64,000 nucleotides of DNA from Sisyra terminalis (GCA_958496175.1 OY292280.1:11532001-11596000); one strand, 5' to 3'. Shown: positions 46,860 to 59,282, numbered from the stretch's first letter. Made by a program: numbers and translations. Notes: generated by a model from the sequence alone, not told the origin.

Positions 46860-47935
46860 AACCTAGTTTTAATTTGTGGTGTAAAACACAAAATGGACAA
46901 ATATAGACACCAATTCCTTTTCCAGGTCAGTTTTATGGCTTGTAGCAAATTTTCTGCTTGGAGCTGTTTTTAACTTTGATCCTTCGAGCCGGATTTTTCG
47001 ATTCCTCTTTTCTACAGATAAAAATTTATAATTTTGTATTCTTAAAGCCCAAAAATTTCAAGCACAATTTGTTCTTAGGTAACTTTAAACATTAAAAAAT
47101 TTTTGGTTAAACTACTAGATTTCATCAAATTTGATCACAAATTTGTGGTATGAAACAAAATGGACAAATATAGACACCAATTCCTTTTCCAGGTCAGTTT
47201 TATGGCTTGTAGCAAATTTTCTACTTGGAACTGTTCCTAATTTTGATCCTTCGAGTTGGATTTATACATTCCTCTTTTCTATAGATAAACATATATAATT
47301 TTATAATCCTATACTCCCAAAATTTCGAGCACAATTTGTTCTTAGGTAACTTTAAAGATTCAAAAATTGTTGGTTAAACTACTAGATTTCATCAAATTTG
47401 ATCACAAATTTGTAGTGTTAAACACAAAATGGACAAATATAGACATCAATTCCTTTTCTAGGTCAGTTTTATACCTTGAAGCAAATTTTCTACTTGGAAC
47501 TGTTCCTAATTTTGATCCTTCGAGCCGGATTTCTCGATTCCTCTTTTCTACAGATAAAAATTTTTAACTTTATAATCCTATACTCCCGAAATTTCATGGG
47601 CAATTTGTTCTTATGTAACTTTATAGATTGAAAATTTTTTGGTTAATTTACTAGATTTCATCAAATTTGATCACAAATTTGTGGTATAAAACACAAAATG
47701 GACAAATGTGGACATCAATCCCTTTTCCAGATCAGTTTTATGCCTTCTACCAAATTTTCTGTTTGGAACTGTTCCTACATTTGATCCTTCGAGCCGGATT
47801 AATCGATTCCTTTTTTCTACAGATAAAAATTAATAATTTTATAATCCTATGTGCTTCCAAAAGTTTGACTGCAATTTGTTCTTAGGAAATTTTATAGATT
47901 CAAAAAGTTTTGTTAACTAACTAGATTTCATCAAA
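46860..47935 (+). repeat. Tandem array, period about 268 bp
   Basis: Four copies. CAAATTTTCT(G/A)CTTGGA occurs near 46946, 47213, 47482 and 47751. Units share CACAAAATGGACAAATATAG, CCTTTTCCAGGTCAGTTTTA and GATCCTTCGAGCCGGATT. Small open frames inside (47367-47885) are repeat products. Confidence 0.88.
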
Positions 47936-48900
47936 TTTTTGATATAACGCTAAGTTTCAACCAAACTCCCAATTGTTTTTTTTTATTCGCTAGTTGAAGT
48001 GTTGGGTTAATCTTCGCGAATATAAAAAATACACATAAAGCGAAATATTTGTAATTCAAGTATGTTGAAATAAGTTTTTTCGGTGACAAATATACTTCAT
48101 CATAATTGAATATTGCAAACCTTAAAAAGAGTTGTAAATTAGTATGGAAAGTTGGATGATAACCATGGTTTTTTTGCTGTTTATGTGAGATATAGGTGTA
48201 GTGTTTGGCCTTAGTCGATGGATGGCCAAAACGGGAAAACTGTTTCGCGTTTGTTTGTTGTTTTTAGTTGGTGAAGAAAAAACGTAGAGGGCGAGACTGG
48301 TGAGACGACTTCAGTGGGTTCATAATGGGCGCGATCCATCTCCTCGTCACCACATGTACAAATTCCCGGCAAACTATTTAAAATTCTTCGTGTAACACTC
48401 GACATATGCATTGTTTTAAATACAAGAGCCAATCACAAGTCACCTGAACAAATAAACAAATAAACAATCGAAACAAACGAAACGAACGCCACGCCCTCTA
48501 CGTCCAAATATTGTTTATTATTGCATTTGGCATAGAGTATGTGCGAAGTATTCCCTGCCACAAAACATGTCTCATGAATAAATATATCAAGTAAAGCGAT
48601 CAATTTCGCCACCCCAACTCTCTGATCTCGACTAAATTAGCCCCCGAGCCCCTTTCCGCCGGTATTCCAGTAAACCATGCTCGACTAGACCTTACCAACA
48701 TTGCCTAGCAAAAGCATCGAAAATGTCATTCAAATTATCGAAATCAGCATTGAGACGATTGTTCTATCGCAGCTTTTTGCGTTTCAATGACAGCAAAAGT
48801 GGTTGAACGGGTTTCCTGGCCATAATCTGATTGAAATTTCACTTATTTAATTCATTATCTCTCTGACAAGTATTCAGTTCGATTTGCTGATTTACGCCCT
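47936..48900 (+). other. Unique sequence with a GC-richer island (48200-48900)
   Basis: On the - strand a frame of 73 codons from 48432 reads MALVFKTMHMSSVTRRILNS at its start. I recognise no family, and no splice sites or neighbours support a gene. The island is single copy and could hold a small gene, an exon of a - strand transcript, or regulatory DNA. Confidence 0.3.
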
Positions 48901-48904
48901 CTTA

Positions 48905-50215
48905 GTCCCCACTTGTTTGCCTTCTACCAAACATATTAAGCCCCCCAGTTTTCATGTCCGAAACTGACCACTTTTCGGGAATCAATATCTCACCAATAAG
49001 CCACCCCTACTTCCGAAAATTCAGGGACTCGGTCATGCTATTCCTTTCTGCAGGACATCTAGATACTAATCAGAATCCTGGAACCATATTTTCAGGGGCC
49101 CGCTTTCCAGAAATCGGTCCAAAAGGGATACTTCAGTTTTTATTTATATCTTAAGATATTTCCCAAAATGAAAAAAATCCTTTTTTAGGAACTAGGAAGT
49201 CATGTCTCAAATCATCTGTTATTCCAGGAATACTTCGGAAGTGCTTCATTTTCCTTGAATTCTATATAATCCCCAAAATGAAAACTTATCAACCGCTTTT
49301 CAGGAATCGGCAGACACCCTAAAACTATCATCGTCTTACGAAAATCTCTAAAAATCAACCGATAGAATTTTCGTTTTTCTTCATGGCTTTTCATTTTTCT
49401 TGGTCCCCACTTGTTTGTCTTCGGTCAAACATATTAGGCACCCCAGTTTTCATGTCCAAAACTGACCACCTTTCGGGAATCGATATCTCACCAATAAGCC
49501 ACCCCTACTTCCGAAAATCCCGGGACTCAGTCATGCTTTTCCTTTCTGCAGTACGTCTAGATAATAATCAGAATCCTGGAACCATATTTTCAGGATTCCC
49601 ACTTTCCAGAAATCGGTCTAAAAGGGGTACTTCAGTTTTTATTTATATCTTAAGATATTTCCCAAAATGAAAAAAATCCCTTTCTTAGGAACTAGGAAGT
49701 CATGTCTCAAATCATCTGTTATTCCAGGAATACTTCGGAAGTGCTTCATTTTCCTTGAATTCTATATAATCCCCAAAATGAAAACTTATCAACCGCTTTT
49801 CAGGAATAGGCCGACACCTAAAAACTTTCATCTTCTTACGAAAATCTCTAAAAATCAACCGATAGCATTTTCGTTTTTCATCATGGCTTTTCATTTTTCT
49901 TGGTCCTCACTTGTCTTCGGCCAAACATATTAAGCACCCAAGTTTTCATGTCCATAACTGACCACTTTTCGCTAATTGATATTTCTCCAATAAACTACCC
50001 CTACTTCCGAAAATCCCGGGACTCAGTCATGCTTTTCCTTTCTGCAGGACATCTAGATAATAATCAGAATCCTGGAATCATGTTTTCAGGGGCCCACTTT
50101 CCAGAAATCGGTCTAAATGGGATACTTCAGTCTTTATTTGTATTTTTGCATATTTCACAAAATCAGAAATGTCCCTTTTTCCGAAACTAGGAAGTCATGT
50201 CTTAAATTGTCTATT
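48905..50215 (+). repeat. Tandem array, period about 497 bp
   Basis: AGTTTTCATGTCC starts units near 48947, 49445 and 49941. The first two are complete and the third is partial. Shared landmarks are CCGGGACTCAGTCATGCT, TAATCAGAATCCTGGAACCA and TATTCCAGGAATACTTCGGA. Frames of 60-96 codons repeat with the units and are not genes. Confidence 0.88.
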
Positions 50216-50813
50216 TTTCCAGGAAAATTTCAAAAATGCAACATTTTGAAAGAATTTGGTGGGCTATAGAACCCTAACATAAGTTATCCCTAACATAGAT
50301 TTGGGATTTCAATTCCTGATTAATCTATTTCTATTTTATAGCGATTAGAAACCAAAGTGGGATAATTTTTCGTCCACTACTACTATAGCTCAATCAACTA
50401 CCATTTGGGTTTCTTTGCATTCCAGAAGGGCTATTATCCGAATCTAATCACTGAAACTAAAGTTTCAGGAGGAAAATATTGTTTTTGGGAAAGGGAATGT
50501 TGGATAGTAATTGGTTTTTATGTGTTGCAATAAATATGGAATTATTGCGAGGAAAAGTCGATTCATTGAAACAATTTGATACGTAGATGATTAACAGGTT
50601 TATTATAAAACCGATAACGAGTAAAAGTGATTAATGGCAGCCACTATACGTAAGTAAGTTCAAGTATCCGACATTGGCCTTTGCTCCATGTTCTACGGTC
50701 TACGTTCCACTTTCTTACCAGAACGAAACCTAGAAAAATTGCATTTACACTTTGATAAATTCGAATCTAATACATTCACAGAAAACAATTGAAGAAAACA
50801 AATATGGTGATTA
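50216..50813 (+). other. Non-coding spacer
   Basis: Nothing recognisable. Confidence 0.3.
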
Positions 50814-52329
50814 GGGTGTCCGTTATTTTTCAAATTGATTTTTTTACAGCGATCGCCCCCTGAATTTTTAGTTTAAAATATAAAAAAAAATATCCAATAC
50901 AATTAAGCTCTTAATTTCTTGATTAAACCGTGCCGGAATCATATTACTTTTACCATTTAAATAAGATAGGATTATTTGACTTTTACCATTTAATTTTTTT
51001 TCTCAGAAACAAATGAATGAAAAGATTTAAAGTCAATCTATTCTGACGTAAAATTTAACGCTCTACAAAATAGGTTTCTTATGAATTTTCGATTAAATCA
51101 CTCCATTAAAAGTTATTCTACATTTAACTTGTGCCTAATATTTTCAACTTTTTGCTCATTTTTACTATTTTTAACTATAAAATCATTGGAAGAGAAGATA
51201 AAAATTATTATCATTAAAGCGCCAGTGATTGTTTGTGTTAATTTTATGGCTTCAACTGAAAATTAAACAAAAAGAAAAACTTTTTATGACATTTAAAATA
51301 GGTGACATAAGACCCGCATTCGCTATAGTCGTGAAATTCAATTTATCCAGGATAACTGTGTATACAATATATAGAATATATTGCGATCCAATTTATGTAG
51401 TATAATTTAATATAATAGTATATAAAAATCATTCCATAAACATAAAATTGAACAGAAGTTCAAACAAAAATATTCGTGACGTATTGCCCAGATACGTATT
51501 TCGATTGCCAAGGAATCTTCCTCAGTGGTCATCAAGTAGTTTGGATCACTCTTTTCACATGATTCACATGAATCATCACAAAACTACTTGGTGACCACTG
51601 AGGAAAATTGCTTGGCAATCGAAATACGTATCTGGGCAATACGTCACAAATATTTTTGTTTGAACTTCTGTTCAATTTTAAGTTTATGGTATGAGTTTTA
51701 TATACTATTATATTAAATTATACTACATAAATTAGACCGCAATATATTCAATATATTGTATACACAGTATAACTGTTCAGTCAGCGAAAAAATCTTATTT
51801 TGATTATCCCGGATGAATTTTCGTACTTTAATCAATATTTTGTATCTACGAAGTGAATTTCATACTAATTAATGAGACTATCGACAAAAGTTCACTTAAA
51901 ATTCGAATTTTTACCATTTCACCGGACGCCATCTATGAGAAATTTCTTAGAACTTGTAGTCAACATCATTTTTATTGAGCCTATAGGCGATTGATTTGTC
52001 GTTAAAAAGTTAAATGTTGAATAACTTTTAATGGAATGATTTAATCGAAAATTTATACGAGACCTTTTTTGTAGAGCATTAAATTTTACGTCAGAATAAT
52101 TTGACATTAATTTTTTTCATTCATTTGTTTCTGAGAAAAAAAATTAAATGGTAAAAAGTCAAATAATCCCATGTTATTTAAATGGTAAAAGTAACATGAT
52201 TCCGGCACGGTTTAATCAAGAAATTATGAGCTTAGTTGTATTGGATAATTTTTTTTATATCTTAAACTAAAAATTTAAGGGGCGATCGCTGTAAAAAAAT
52301 CAATTTGGGAAATAACGGACGCCCTAATG
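50814..52329. mobile_element. Family A foldback carrying a G element
   Basis: Left end TTAGGGTGTCCGTTATTT, right end AAATAACGGACGCCCTAA. Flanks TGGTGA and TGTTGA suggest a 6-bp target duplication with one mismatch. Arms share CAGCGATCGCCCC(T) and its mirror, and the core ACGCTCTACAAAATAGG (51058) with mirror TTTTTTGTAGAGCATTAAAT (52066). A G element sits at the centre (51351-51790). Confidence 0.85.
51351..51790. mobile_element. Family G foldback with hammerhead-like motifs
   Basis: Outer ends TGTGTATACAATATATAGAA and a mirrored end TATATTGTATACACAGTATA. Inner arms share AACAGAAGTTCAAACAAAAA and CAGATACGTATTTCGATTGC. The + strand right arm has CTGAGGA, stem ATTGC/GCAAT, then CGAAATACG (51598-51629). 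It resembles a hammerhead core with extra bases around stem II. Same architecture as 28035-28462. Confidence 0.85.
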
Positions 52330-53960
52330 TTGATGCTCATTTTTTTTTGTTATTTAACCTAAAATTTAGGTTCTTACGAATTTCTTTTGAAGTTCTACCC
52401 TTAAATTGTTTATATCCCAAAAAAAAGAGAAGTTATAATGTACTAAATTAGTCTTCTACTTATTTTTTTAGAACTAATTTCAAAGGTATTCTCCCATTTG
52501 GGAGCCAAAAAAATAGAATTTTTGAGGAGATCTAATTTAGTGGTTAAGCTAAAAGTATCAATTAGTAAGTGGTACAGATTTGTATTTTTAAATCGATGGA
52601 GTACTGTAAATCAGGAACCTAGAATCCCCGTTATTTATTCCAGTTTTCTGTGTCAAACATTACAGAAAATATTGCAATTCCGAACTTGGAAAAACCAAAG
52701 TTCTAGTAAACAAAAGCAAGCGGGAAATTCAACGAGGGTGAACAAGAAAGAAATCGGAAGTCGTAAAAAATATGCCAACTTCCGTTTCCCTTCTTTCCTC
52801 ACTGACAACCCATCATTTCAATATGTATCCCAAAGCTGCGTTTCCCCTTCCATCGCAATGACCAAGCTTTACAAAAGCTCCACATTACGCTGCAAGATTC
52901 GCGCAATTTCGCTTTTTTCTTGTGCCAAACATTTGCCATTCTAATTTTCACGACTCGTTACGTCCTGAAGGAATCTCGGGACTCACTACTGTTTCGTTTC
53001 TGATCATTTTCGACGAAATTCCACCATTGAACATCGTTTGAAGAAAGTAACAATAATATAATCGGAATGTAACATCAATTAGTCAATTAATTCGATTATA
53101 TTCACATTTAATTAATTCAATTCAATTACTTTCGAATTACTTAAATATTTATGTTATTTATATTGATTGAAATAATTTCTCTAATAGCAAATTTAAAACA
53201 ATTGAAATAGTTTCCCCTTTTCAACAACTTCAATTGTTTTCCATATAACCCAAATAATTTCGATTCGAACCATAAGGATTTAAAAAAAATCCCTTAAGTT
53301 CCTATTAACCAATATATCTAAAAAAATTTAAAGCTTTTCACAACATGAAAATGCCAAAGATAGCGACATATAAATGGTTTAGCCGCTTGAGTGCGCCACC
53401 ATACACAAAAACAACTTCTAATCAAAAAGCATCAACTTCAATGAATGGACAATTATGCGTCTAATTTGTGAACTAATAATTCGAGTTATACAAAAATGGT
53501 TACATATTAATGTTTCCTAAGTCATTTGTTGAAATTATTCGAAATTCAACTATAGTATTAACAAGTTCCCGCGATTTCGTCTACGCCACGTATATGATTT
53601 CTTTTAGGATTTATAAATCGAAAATTTTATATTCGCACGAAAAAATTTTCATTTGAATTATAATTTATCTGGCGAATGGTTTTTGGACTTAATAACATCA
53701 TTTTCAAATATAACTTTTAAAGTGATATTTCCCATGCCTAAGTATAACTAAGACCAAACGGTGGTCCGCGGATCGCATGAGACCCAGCTTGATTATTTTT
53801 TCCTTTTTTTTTGGGGTCAAAGTGGTGAAAAACAATTTATCAAAAATGGCTACCTTGTATTCAAGTCTATCATGGAGAATTGGGGATAAATATTTTTATA
53901 TGAGGTGGATTCGACTAATATATCAAATAAATTTTCGATTTATCTCAATTACGGACTTTT
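52330..53960 (+). other. Unique sequence, GC-richer at 52700-53000
   Basis: The longest open frame here (52498-52944) starts at TTG, not ATG, and has no recognised domain, so I do not call it a gene. The rest is AT-rich. I see no repeat partner. Confidence 0.35.
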
Positions 53961-53963
53961 ATT

Positions 53964-54012
53964 TACCCTAGAGTCACTGAAATCGACTTAGTGGTTATAA
54001 AGCGACGGTTGA
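53964..54012 (+). mobile_element. SINE tail fragment
   Basis: CCCTAGAGTCACTGAAATCG followed by GTGGTTATAAAGCGACGGTT matches the tail of the SINE at 43153. The tRNA head is absent. Confidence 0.65.
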
Positions 54013-54440
54013 AAACCCATAAAAAAGAAGAAAATTTATTTTTGAACAGTATTTCCAAAATGGCCCGTCGTACCATTTAGATTGGCCACCTCTTGTATAA
54101 GTGATTACTATGTCGATAGTACTCCAATTTTATTATTTATGTTATTATTTTCTTCTTTGGGGAAATCTTAAGGGTTCTTTTAGCCCCAATTTTGAATAAA
54201 GTTAAAACAGGAATATATGGGAATTGAGTCCAAGCCATTTGTATACAAAGTGAAAATGCTATCGTGGCGCCATCTAGATATTTACTATTAATACTGTCTG
54301 AAAATATATTTTCCAAAAAAGGTGCTTTTTTCTATTTTTAACTTTAAAATAATTACCGATGTTAACTGTAATTATTAAAAGTTTTTAAAAACCTTTATAA
54401 TCTTATGACTATGGAAATTATTTTCTTTTTCATCCCTCAG
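54013..54440 (+). other. AT-rich spacer
   Basis: Nothing recognisable apart from an inverted TGGCGCC with ATCTAGATAT near 54265, which I cannot interpret. Confidence 0.3.
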
Positions 54441-54446
54441 TGGTTC

Positions 54447-54888
54447 TCTCTTTTGTGGCTAAATTTTTATTATGGACCGATTTAATCGCGAATTAAATTA
54501 AAAACAAAGTCGAAAATGCAACGTTGCCAGATTATGGGTGTGCTAAAATGGACTTGAACCAAATTTTCTAAATAAAGTTTACTGTTTTATGGGAAAAACA
54601 CTTGTGAAAAACTGTGATGTATTATTGTTAATGAACTCCAAAACATTTGCGAAATGAAAAATATACTTAGGTAATATTTATTGTCGCATTATTGAACTGT
54701 TTAATTTTTATGTTCTGTTGTGTATATTTGATAAAACATATTTGAAAATAACCGTCGCTTCTTCATTTCTGACATATGTCAAAATTTACGTACAAATTGC
54801 ATTCGAGTGAATAAGACGTACAGGAAGAATTACGAAACCATTCGAAACAGTTCTCAAATTTCGACGTTCCTGACTCAGCTTATACCAA
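54447..54888. mobile_element. Right half of a family C element with half of its B MITE
   Basis: Starts inside B (CTCTTTTGTGGCTAAATTTT) and runs through AAATGGACTTGAACCAAATT, TTGACATATGTCAAAATTTACG-type sub-terminal sequence (mirrored in other copies) to the end CAGCTTATACC. It matches 16240-16692 in order. The left half is missing. Confidence 0.8.
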
Positions 54889-55034
54889 ATTGACTTTTGA
54901 TAGTTCCTAAATATAAATATTTCTTAATTTCAAAAGTAGCATTTTAGAAGTGACAAGTGATTTAAAGATCACAAACAGTTGTTATTTTCCATCGTTCGCC
55001 GGTAGATGACGGGACGTGTAATCGATACTGTTTA
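54889..55034. other. Short spacer
   Basis: Unremarkable AT-rich sequence between two elements. Confidence 0.3.
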
Positions 55035-55847
55035 TTAGGGTGTTTTTTTTTTTTACTTTTTTTGGTCCCATCGTGAAATTTTGTTGGTAATACCAAAAAA
55101 AAAAAATCTCTGAAAGTTTGAGCCCTTAATATTAATTTTAAGTCCTCGACCAAGACGTGTAAAGATTTCCCATTGAAAATACACGGAAACTCTGATTTTT
55201 TATTTTTAAAATTCTATATCTCAGCGACATTTTATGGGATCGCTTTTACCGAAGATGGTTTTTTCTCAGAATTAAACGCTCTACAAAAGTGCCCATTGCG
55301 ACAAAGTCGTAACTCACACCGGTGAAGTAGTACGGGCCACTGAACCTGATTTTTCCATAAAATTCGCGTTTTTTTTTTGCATTTATCTCGTAAATAACAA
55401 GAGCTACGGAAAAATTATAAATAAAAAAACTTGTAGAGAATTTAATTTCCTACAAAAAAGGTTCTGTAGACCAAATCGCTAAGATCAATATTAAACGAGA
55501 TATTAAGCCTTGAATTTTATGGAAAAATCAGGTTCAGTGGCCCGTACTACTTCACCGGTGTGAGTTACGACTTTGTCGCAATGGGCACTTTTGTAGAGCG
55601 TTTAATTCTGAGAAAAAACCATCTTTGGTAAAAGTGATTCCATGAAATGCCGCTGAGATATAGAAATTTAAAAATAAAAAATCAGAGTTTCCGTGTACTT
55701 TCAATGGGAAATCTTTACACGTATTTGCCGAGGTCTTAAAATTAATATTAAGGGCTCAAACTTTCAGAGAATTTTTTTTTTGGTATTTCCAACAAAATTT
55801 CACGATGGGACCAAAAAAACAAAAAGTAAAAAAAAAAATCACCCTAA
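55035..55847. mobile_element. Family A foldback, full-length copy with 6-bp target duplication
   Basis: TTAGGGTG at the left and CACCCTAA at the right, flanked on both sides by TGTTTA. Arms match the truncated copy at 1060-1787, including GCCCATTGCGACAAAGTCG and CTCACACCGGTGA in both orientations. About 813 bp with no coding capacity. Confidence 0.9.
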
Positions 55848-55863
55848 TGTTTATATTATATTA

Positions 55864-56087
55864 GGCTCAAGTGTACTTTAGCACACCCACAATCTGGCAA
55901 TGTTGCATTTTCGACTTTGTTTTTAATTTAATTCGCGATTTTTTTGATGATTTAATTCTAATATGGTATAATTCTTTCTTTTGTGGCTAAATTTTCATAA
56001 TAGACCGATTTAATCGCGAATTAAATTAAAAGCAAAGTCGAAAATGAAACATTGCCAGATTATGGGTGTGCTTAAGTACACATGAGC
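55864..56087. mobile_element. Free-type B MITE with 8-bp target duplication
   Basis: GGCTCAAGTGTACTTTAGCA to GTACACATGAGCC. TTATATTA flanks both sides. It lies 16 bp from the end of the family A copy. Confidence 0.9.
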
Positions 56088-56960
56088 CTTATATTATACT
56101 TACTTTATATTATTAGATATTTTGAAGGTTGAGTAACTTTAAGGGAATGAAATAATGTTGTCAAATATTTTTTGTAGCATTTAATTTTCAATAGACTGGC
56201 GAAATTTTGTCGTTTTTCTTACGTAGAATATTTGGAGCTCAAATAGTGACATGAATTATTTGGAAACTTGAAGAAAATTCTTTGGTTTTTTGTCACTTAT
56301 CCTAATATGATTCGCTGGATTTATTCCATACCATTTTTTCTTATTATATAAAAGTCCTTAAACATAATAATTATTCAACGTATTTTTTAAGCTATATAAT
56401 CCTTTCAAATCAAGTTTAATGTTTGATTGTTAAAACTCTCATTGATTGGCTGGAATCTTTTGTTTTGATTGTCAAATGTTTTGAAAACCAAAACAAATTA
56501 CTCGTAATACATTTATTGGCATATAAGCGCTAGAAAAAAGAAAAAAAAACGTCGTTAATAATCTAGTTCGTTAATGATCCAGTTATTGGATAAAAACCTG
56601 ATCAGGTTTGCCATCAGCGCATAATCGGAACCGGAAAAAAAAGACATACTATGCAACAACTAGATAGCCATAGATATGAAGTGAGCGAATAGTTCTTGTC
56701 ACTTAATTATTTATCATATATGCTTAATTACATTTATTAATTAATAATATTTATTTCGCACAATTTTCCCACTTGATTTCAATTTCTTGCACTTTAATAT
56801 CACGTAACCGTTTCACGTTGCGAAATTTCAAATGCGGGCGCCACATTTCGTTTCTCTTTTGTTTTTTTGTTTTCTATTGCTACTGAATAGCAATTTATTT
56901 TGATAAATTATTATAATTTATAAGGGCATTGATGTGGACTATTTTACTGTATTTATAATA
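56088..56960 (+). other. AT-rich non-coding sequence
   Basis: TTTTTTGTAGCATTTAATTTTC near 56170 is a lone degraded copy of the family A/J core motif. Nothing else recognisable. Confidence 0.35.
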
Positions 56961-57440
56961 TACAGTAAAATTTCTACAATATAAAATTCAATGTTCCTCT
57001 GTTTAGGTTCGGTCAATTGATATCATTCTTTTATTAATTTCTATATAAATTATTCCCATTGGTTTTAGTACCTTTGATTTCTAGGCCCAAGTGTACTTTA
57101 GCACACCCACAATCTGACAACGTTGCATTTTCGACTTTGTTTTTAATTTAATTCGCGATTTTTTTGATGATTTAATTCTACTATGGTATAATTATCTCTT
57201 TTAAGGTTAAATTTTCATTATGGACCGATTTAATCGCGAATTAAATTAAAAAGAAAGTCAAAAATGCAACGTTGCCAGATTGTGGGTGTGCTAAAGTACA
57301 CTTGGGCCTAGAAATCAAAGATACTAAAACCAATGGGAATAATTTATATAGAAATTAATAAAAGAATGATATCAATTGACCGAACCTTAAACAGAGGAAC
57401 ATTGAATTTTATATTGTAGAAGTTTTCCTGCTTTACTGTA
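56961..57440. repeat. Long near-perfect palindrome with a B MITE at its centre
   Basis: The sequence flanking B (57085-57309) is itself inverted. The left arm from about 56968 contains CAATTGATATCATTCTTTTA and AATTATTCCCATTGGTTTTA; the right arm to about 57425 contains their complements. Arms outside B are about 115 bp each, so the whole palindrome is about 480 bp. The very high arm similarity suggests recent origin or conversion between arms. Confidence 0.85.
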
Positions 57441-57500
57441 ATTAAAAACAAAAATGCAACGTTGCCAGATTGTGGATGTGCTAAAGTACACTTAAGCCGA
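57441..57500 (+). mobile_element. B MITE right-end fragment
   Basis: AATGCAACGTTGCCAGATTG to GCTAAAGTACACTTAAGCC, the right 50 bp or so of B, directly after the palindrome. Confidence 0.75.
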
Positions 57501-58204
57501 TTTCTATAACCAACTTAGAAAGAAAACAATATCAATTTGAAACAAAAAATTTCAAAGTTATCAATTGAAATCGAACAACTATAAATCATAATTTTTGTAA
57601 CCCCAAAAAGCAATAAAAATATCCTTACCAGTTATATTTTATTATATTTTTTTTAATTTTTAACCCCAAGGGATGAAGCAAAGAGTTGAGAAAAACTTTA
57701 AATTTTTGTTAAAAAAATTTTATTGATTTACAACCATAAAAATTTCAATTTGCCAATTGATACTAAATAGCATACATATGATTCATAAGTTTTGTTTAAT
57801 ATTTATTTTAAAAATTCCAAAGATAACTGCAATTGGTTATCATCTTCTATTGTTTTTTTTTTTAATATTCTGGCTAAATTCTTTGACGATTATTTTTAAT
57901 AGAATCAAAAATATGTCAAATATTCTTTCATACGTTTGCTAATGAAATATGATACCGTGAAAAAAAATTGCTAATAATAATCAGTAATTTAAAATTTTGC
58001 TGATTAATCATTAGCATTATGTTTTAGTGACGAAGTATTTATTTAATTTACCAAAAGAGTCATAAAAACGCACGAAAAATTCATAAATTTTTACAACTGT
58101 AATATGATTCCTTTAAATCCAGAGATTAACTACTCTTTTGTTTTAATAAATGGTAAATATCTTCGTTAAAATATGTTACCTAATTTTATGCTTTGAACTA
58201 ATCA
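57501..58204 (+). other. AT-rich non-coding sequence
   Basis: No repeat of the named families and no supportable gene. Confidence 0.35.
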
Positions 58205-58205
58205 G

Positions 58206-58243
58206 GATTACCTTAGGATTACCTTAGGATTACCTTAGGATTA
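58206..58243 (+). repeat. 11-bp microsatellite-like repeat
   Basis: GATTACCTTAG repeated three times and followed by GATTA. Confidence 0.95.
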
Positions 58244-58459
58244 TCAGGAAATTAGACTTATAATTCTGGAAAATTATAATATCTTGATCATTTATTTAGA
58301 ACTTAGATTGGAGAAGATTAATAGTTCACCAAAATATATTTGCAAAATTAAAATTTCAAGGTTTTAGTCAAGATTTTTTTACTAAATAAATAAAAGGAAA
58401 ATCGCGAGATCTGGTGTTTAAGATAAATCTTAAAATCAAAACAAAAATGCAATCTTTAA

Positions 58460-59190
58460 AATCGTGCCGGTAGTTCTTCATGCAATAGTTCTTATGCGTT
58501 GTCACGGCATTCTATTGATTCATTTCCTTAAAATATATATTTTTTGAGTATTTAAAATGCTGAATTTGGTTTATATCATTAATATGAAGTCTTTTAATAA
58601 GTAATTTGTTGATTTAACTTGTAATATTGTTTTCATTAGCAACCCTTAGGGGTACAAAAGTAATATAGCCCCCTAGGGTACAAAAGTAATATGTTACTTT
58701 TGTCCTCGTAATGATTTTATTACCAACATTATATTTTTATGGATATCTACTTCAATAGAATGATTTTCGATACATTTCCGTATCGGTAGTTCTTCATGCA
58801 GTAATTCTTATGCGTTGTCGTGCCATTCTATTGATTCATTTTCTTAAAATTTATATTTTTGAGTATTTAAAATGCTGAATTAGGTTTGAATCATTAATAT
58901 AAAGTTTTTCTATAAATTATTTGTTGATTTAACTTGTACTATTGTTTTTATTAGCAACCTCTTTGTCTTGTTACTTTCGACCCTCCTACATGGTCAAAAA
59001 TAACAATGACATTTTTTTTAACTCTGTGTTATTCATATAAAACACCGTAATTTAATAAATCAAGTTACTATTGTGAAGAACATAAACTAAATTTATATGT
59101 GGTTATATTCATTTAATGGCAATAATAATACCCAGCCAGAAATCAAGGTACAAGTACAAATTGTTATTTTTGTACCCGGTATCCCCTATA
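58460..59190 (+). mobile_element. Element D copy with internal duplication
   Basis: Matches 9890-10297 in order and ends TTTTGTACCCGGTATCCCC near 59187. The block starting GGTAGTTCTTCATGCAATAG (58469) is repeated at about 58790, a 320-bp internal duplication absent from the copy at 9398. The left terminus is not clear. Confidence 0.7.
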
Positions 59191-59282
59191 TTTTAAATTA
59201 ATAGGGTTGGTTTATACAATATAATACGGAATAGTAAAATTGGACCTTTAAACCCCACCTTACCCTAATGAGTATTTTATAA

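Noticed and set aside
46860..47935. Regularly spaced repeats as a CRISPR array
   Set aside because: Units of about 268 bp are repeated along their whole length with no unique spacers, in eukaryotic sequence.
48211..48432. 73-codon - strand frame
   Set aside because: Composition is coding-like, but no family, splice sites or partner exons are visible.
49383..50190. Frames of 60-96 codons at 49-50 kb
   Set aside because: They recur with the 497-bp tandem units.
52498..52944. 148-codon open frame, second longest in the window
   Set aside because: Starts at TTG, the sequence shows no known domain and no exon signals, and it spans a GC-richer stretch where long frames arise by chance.
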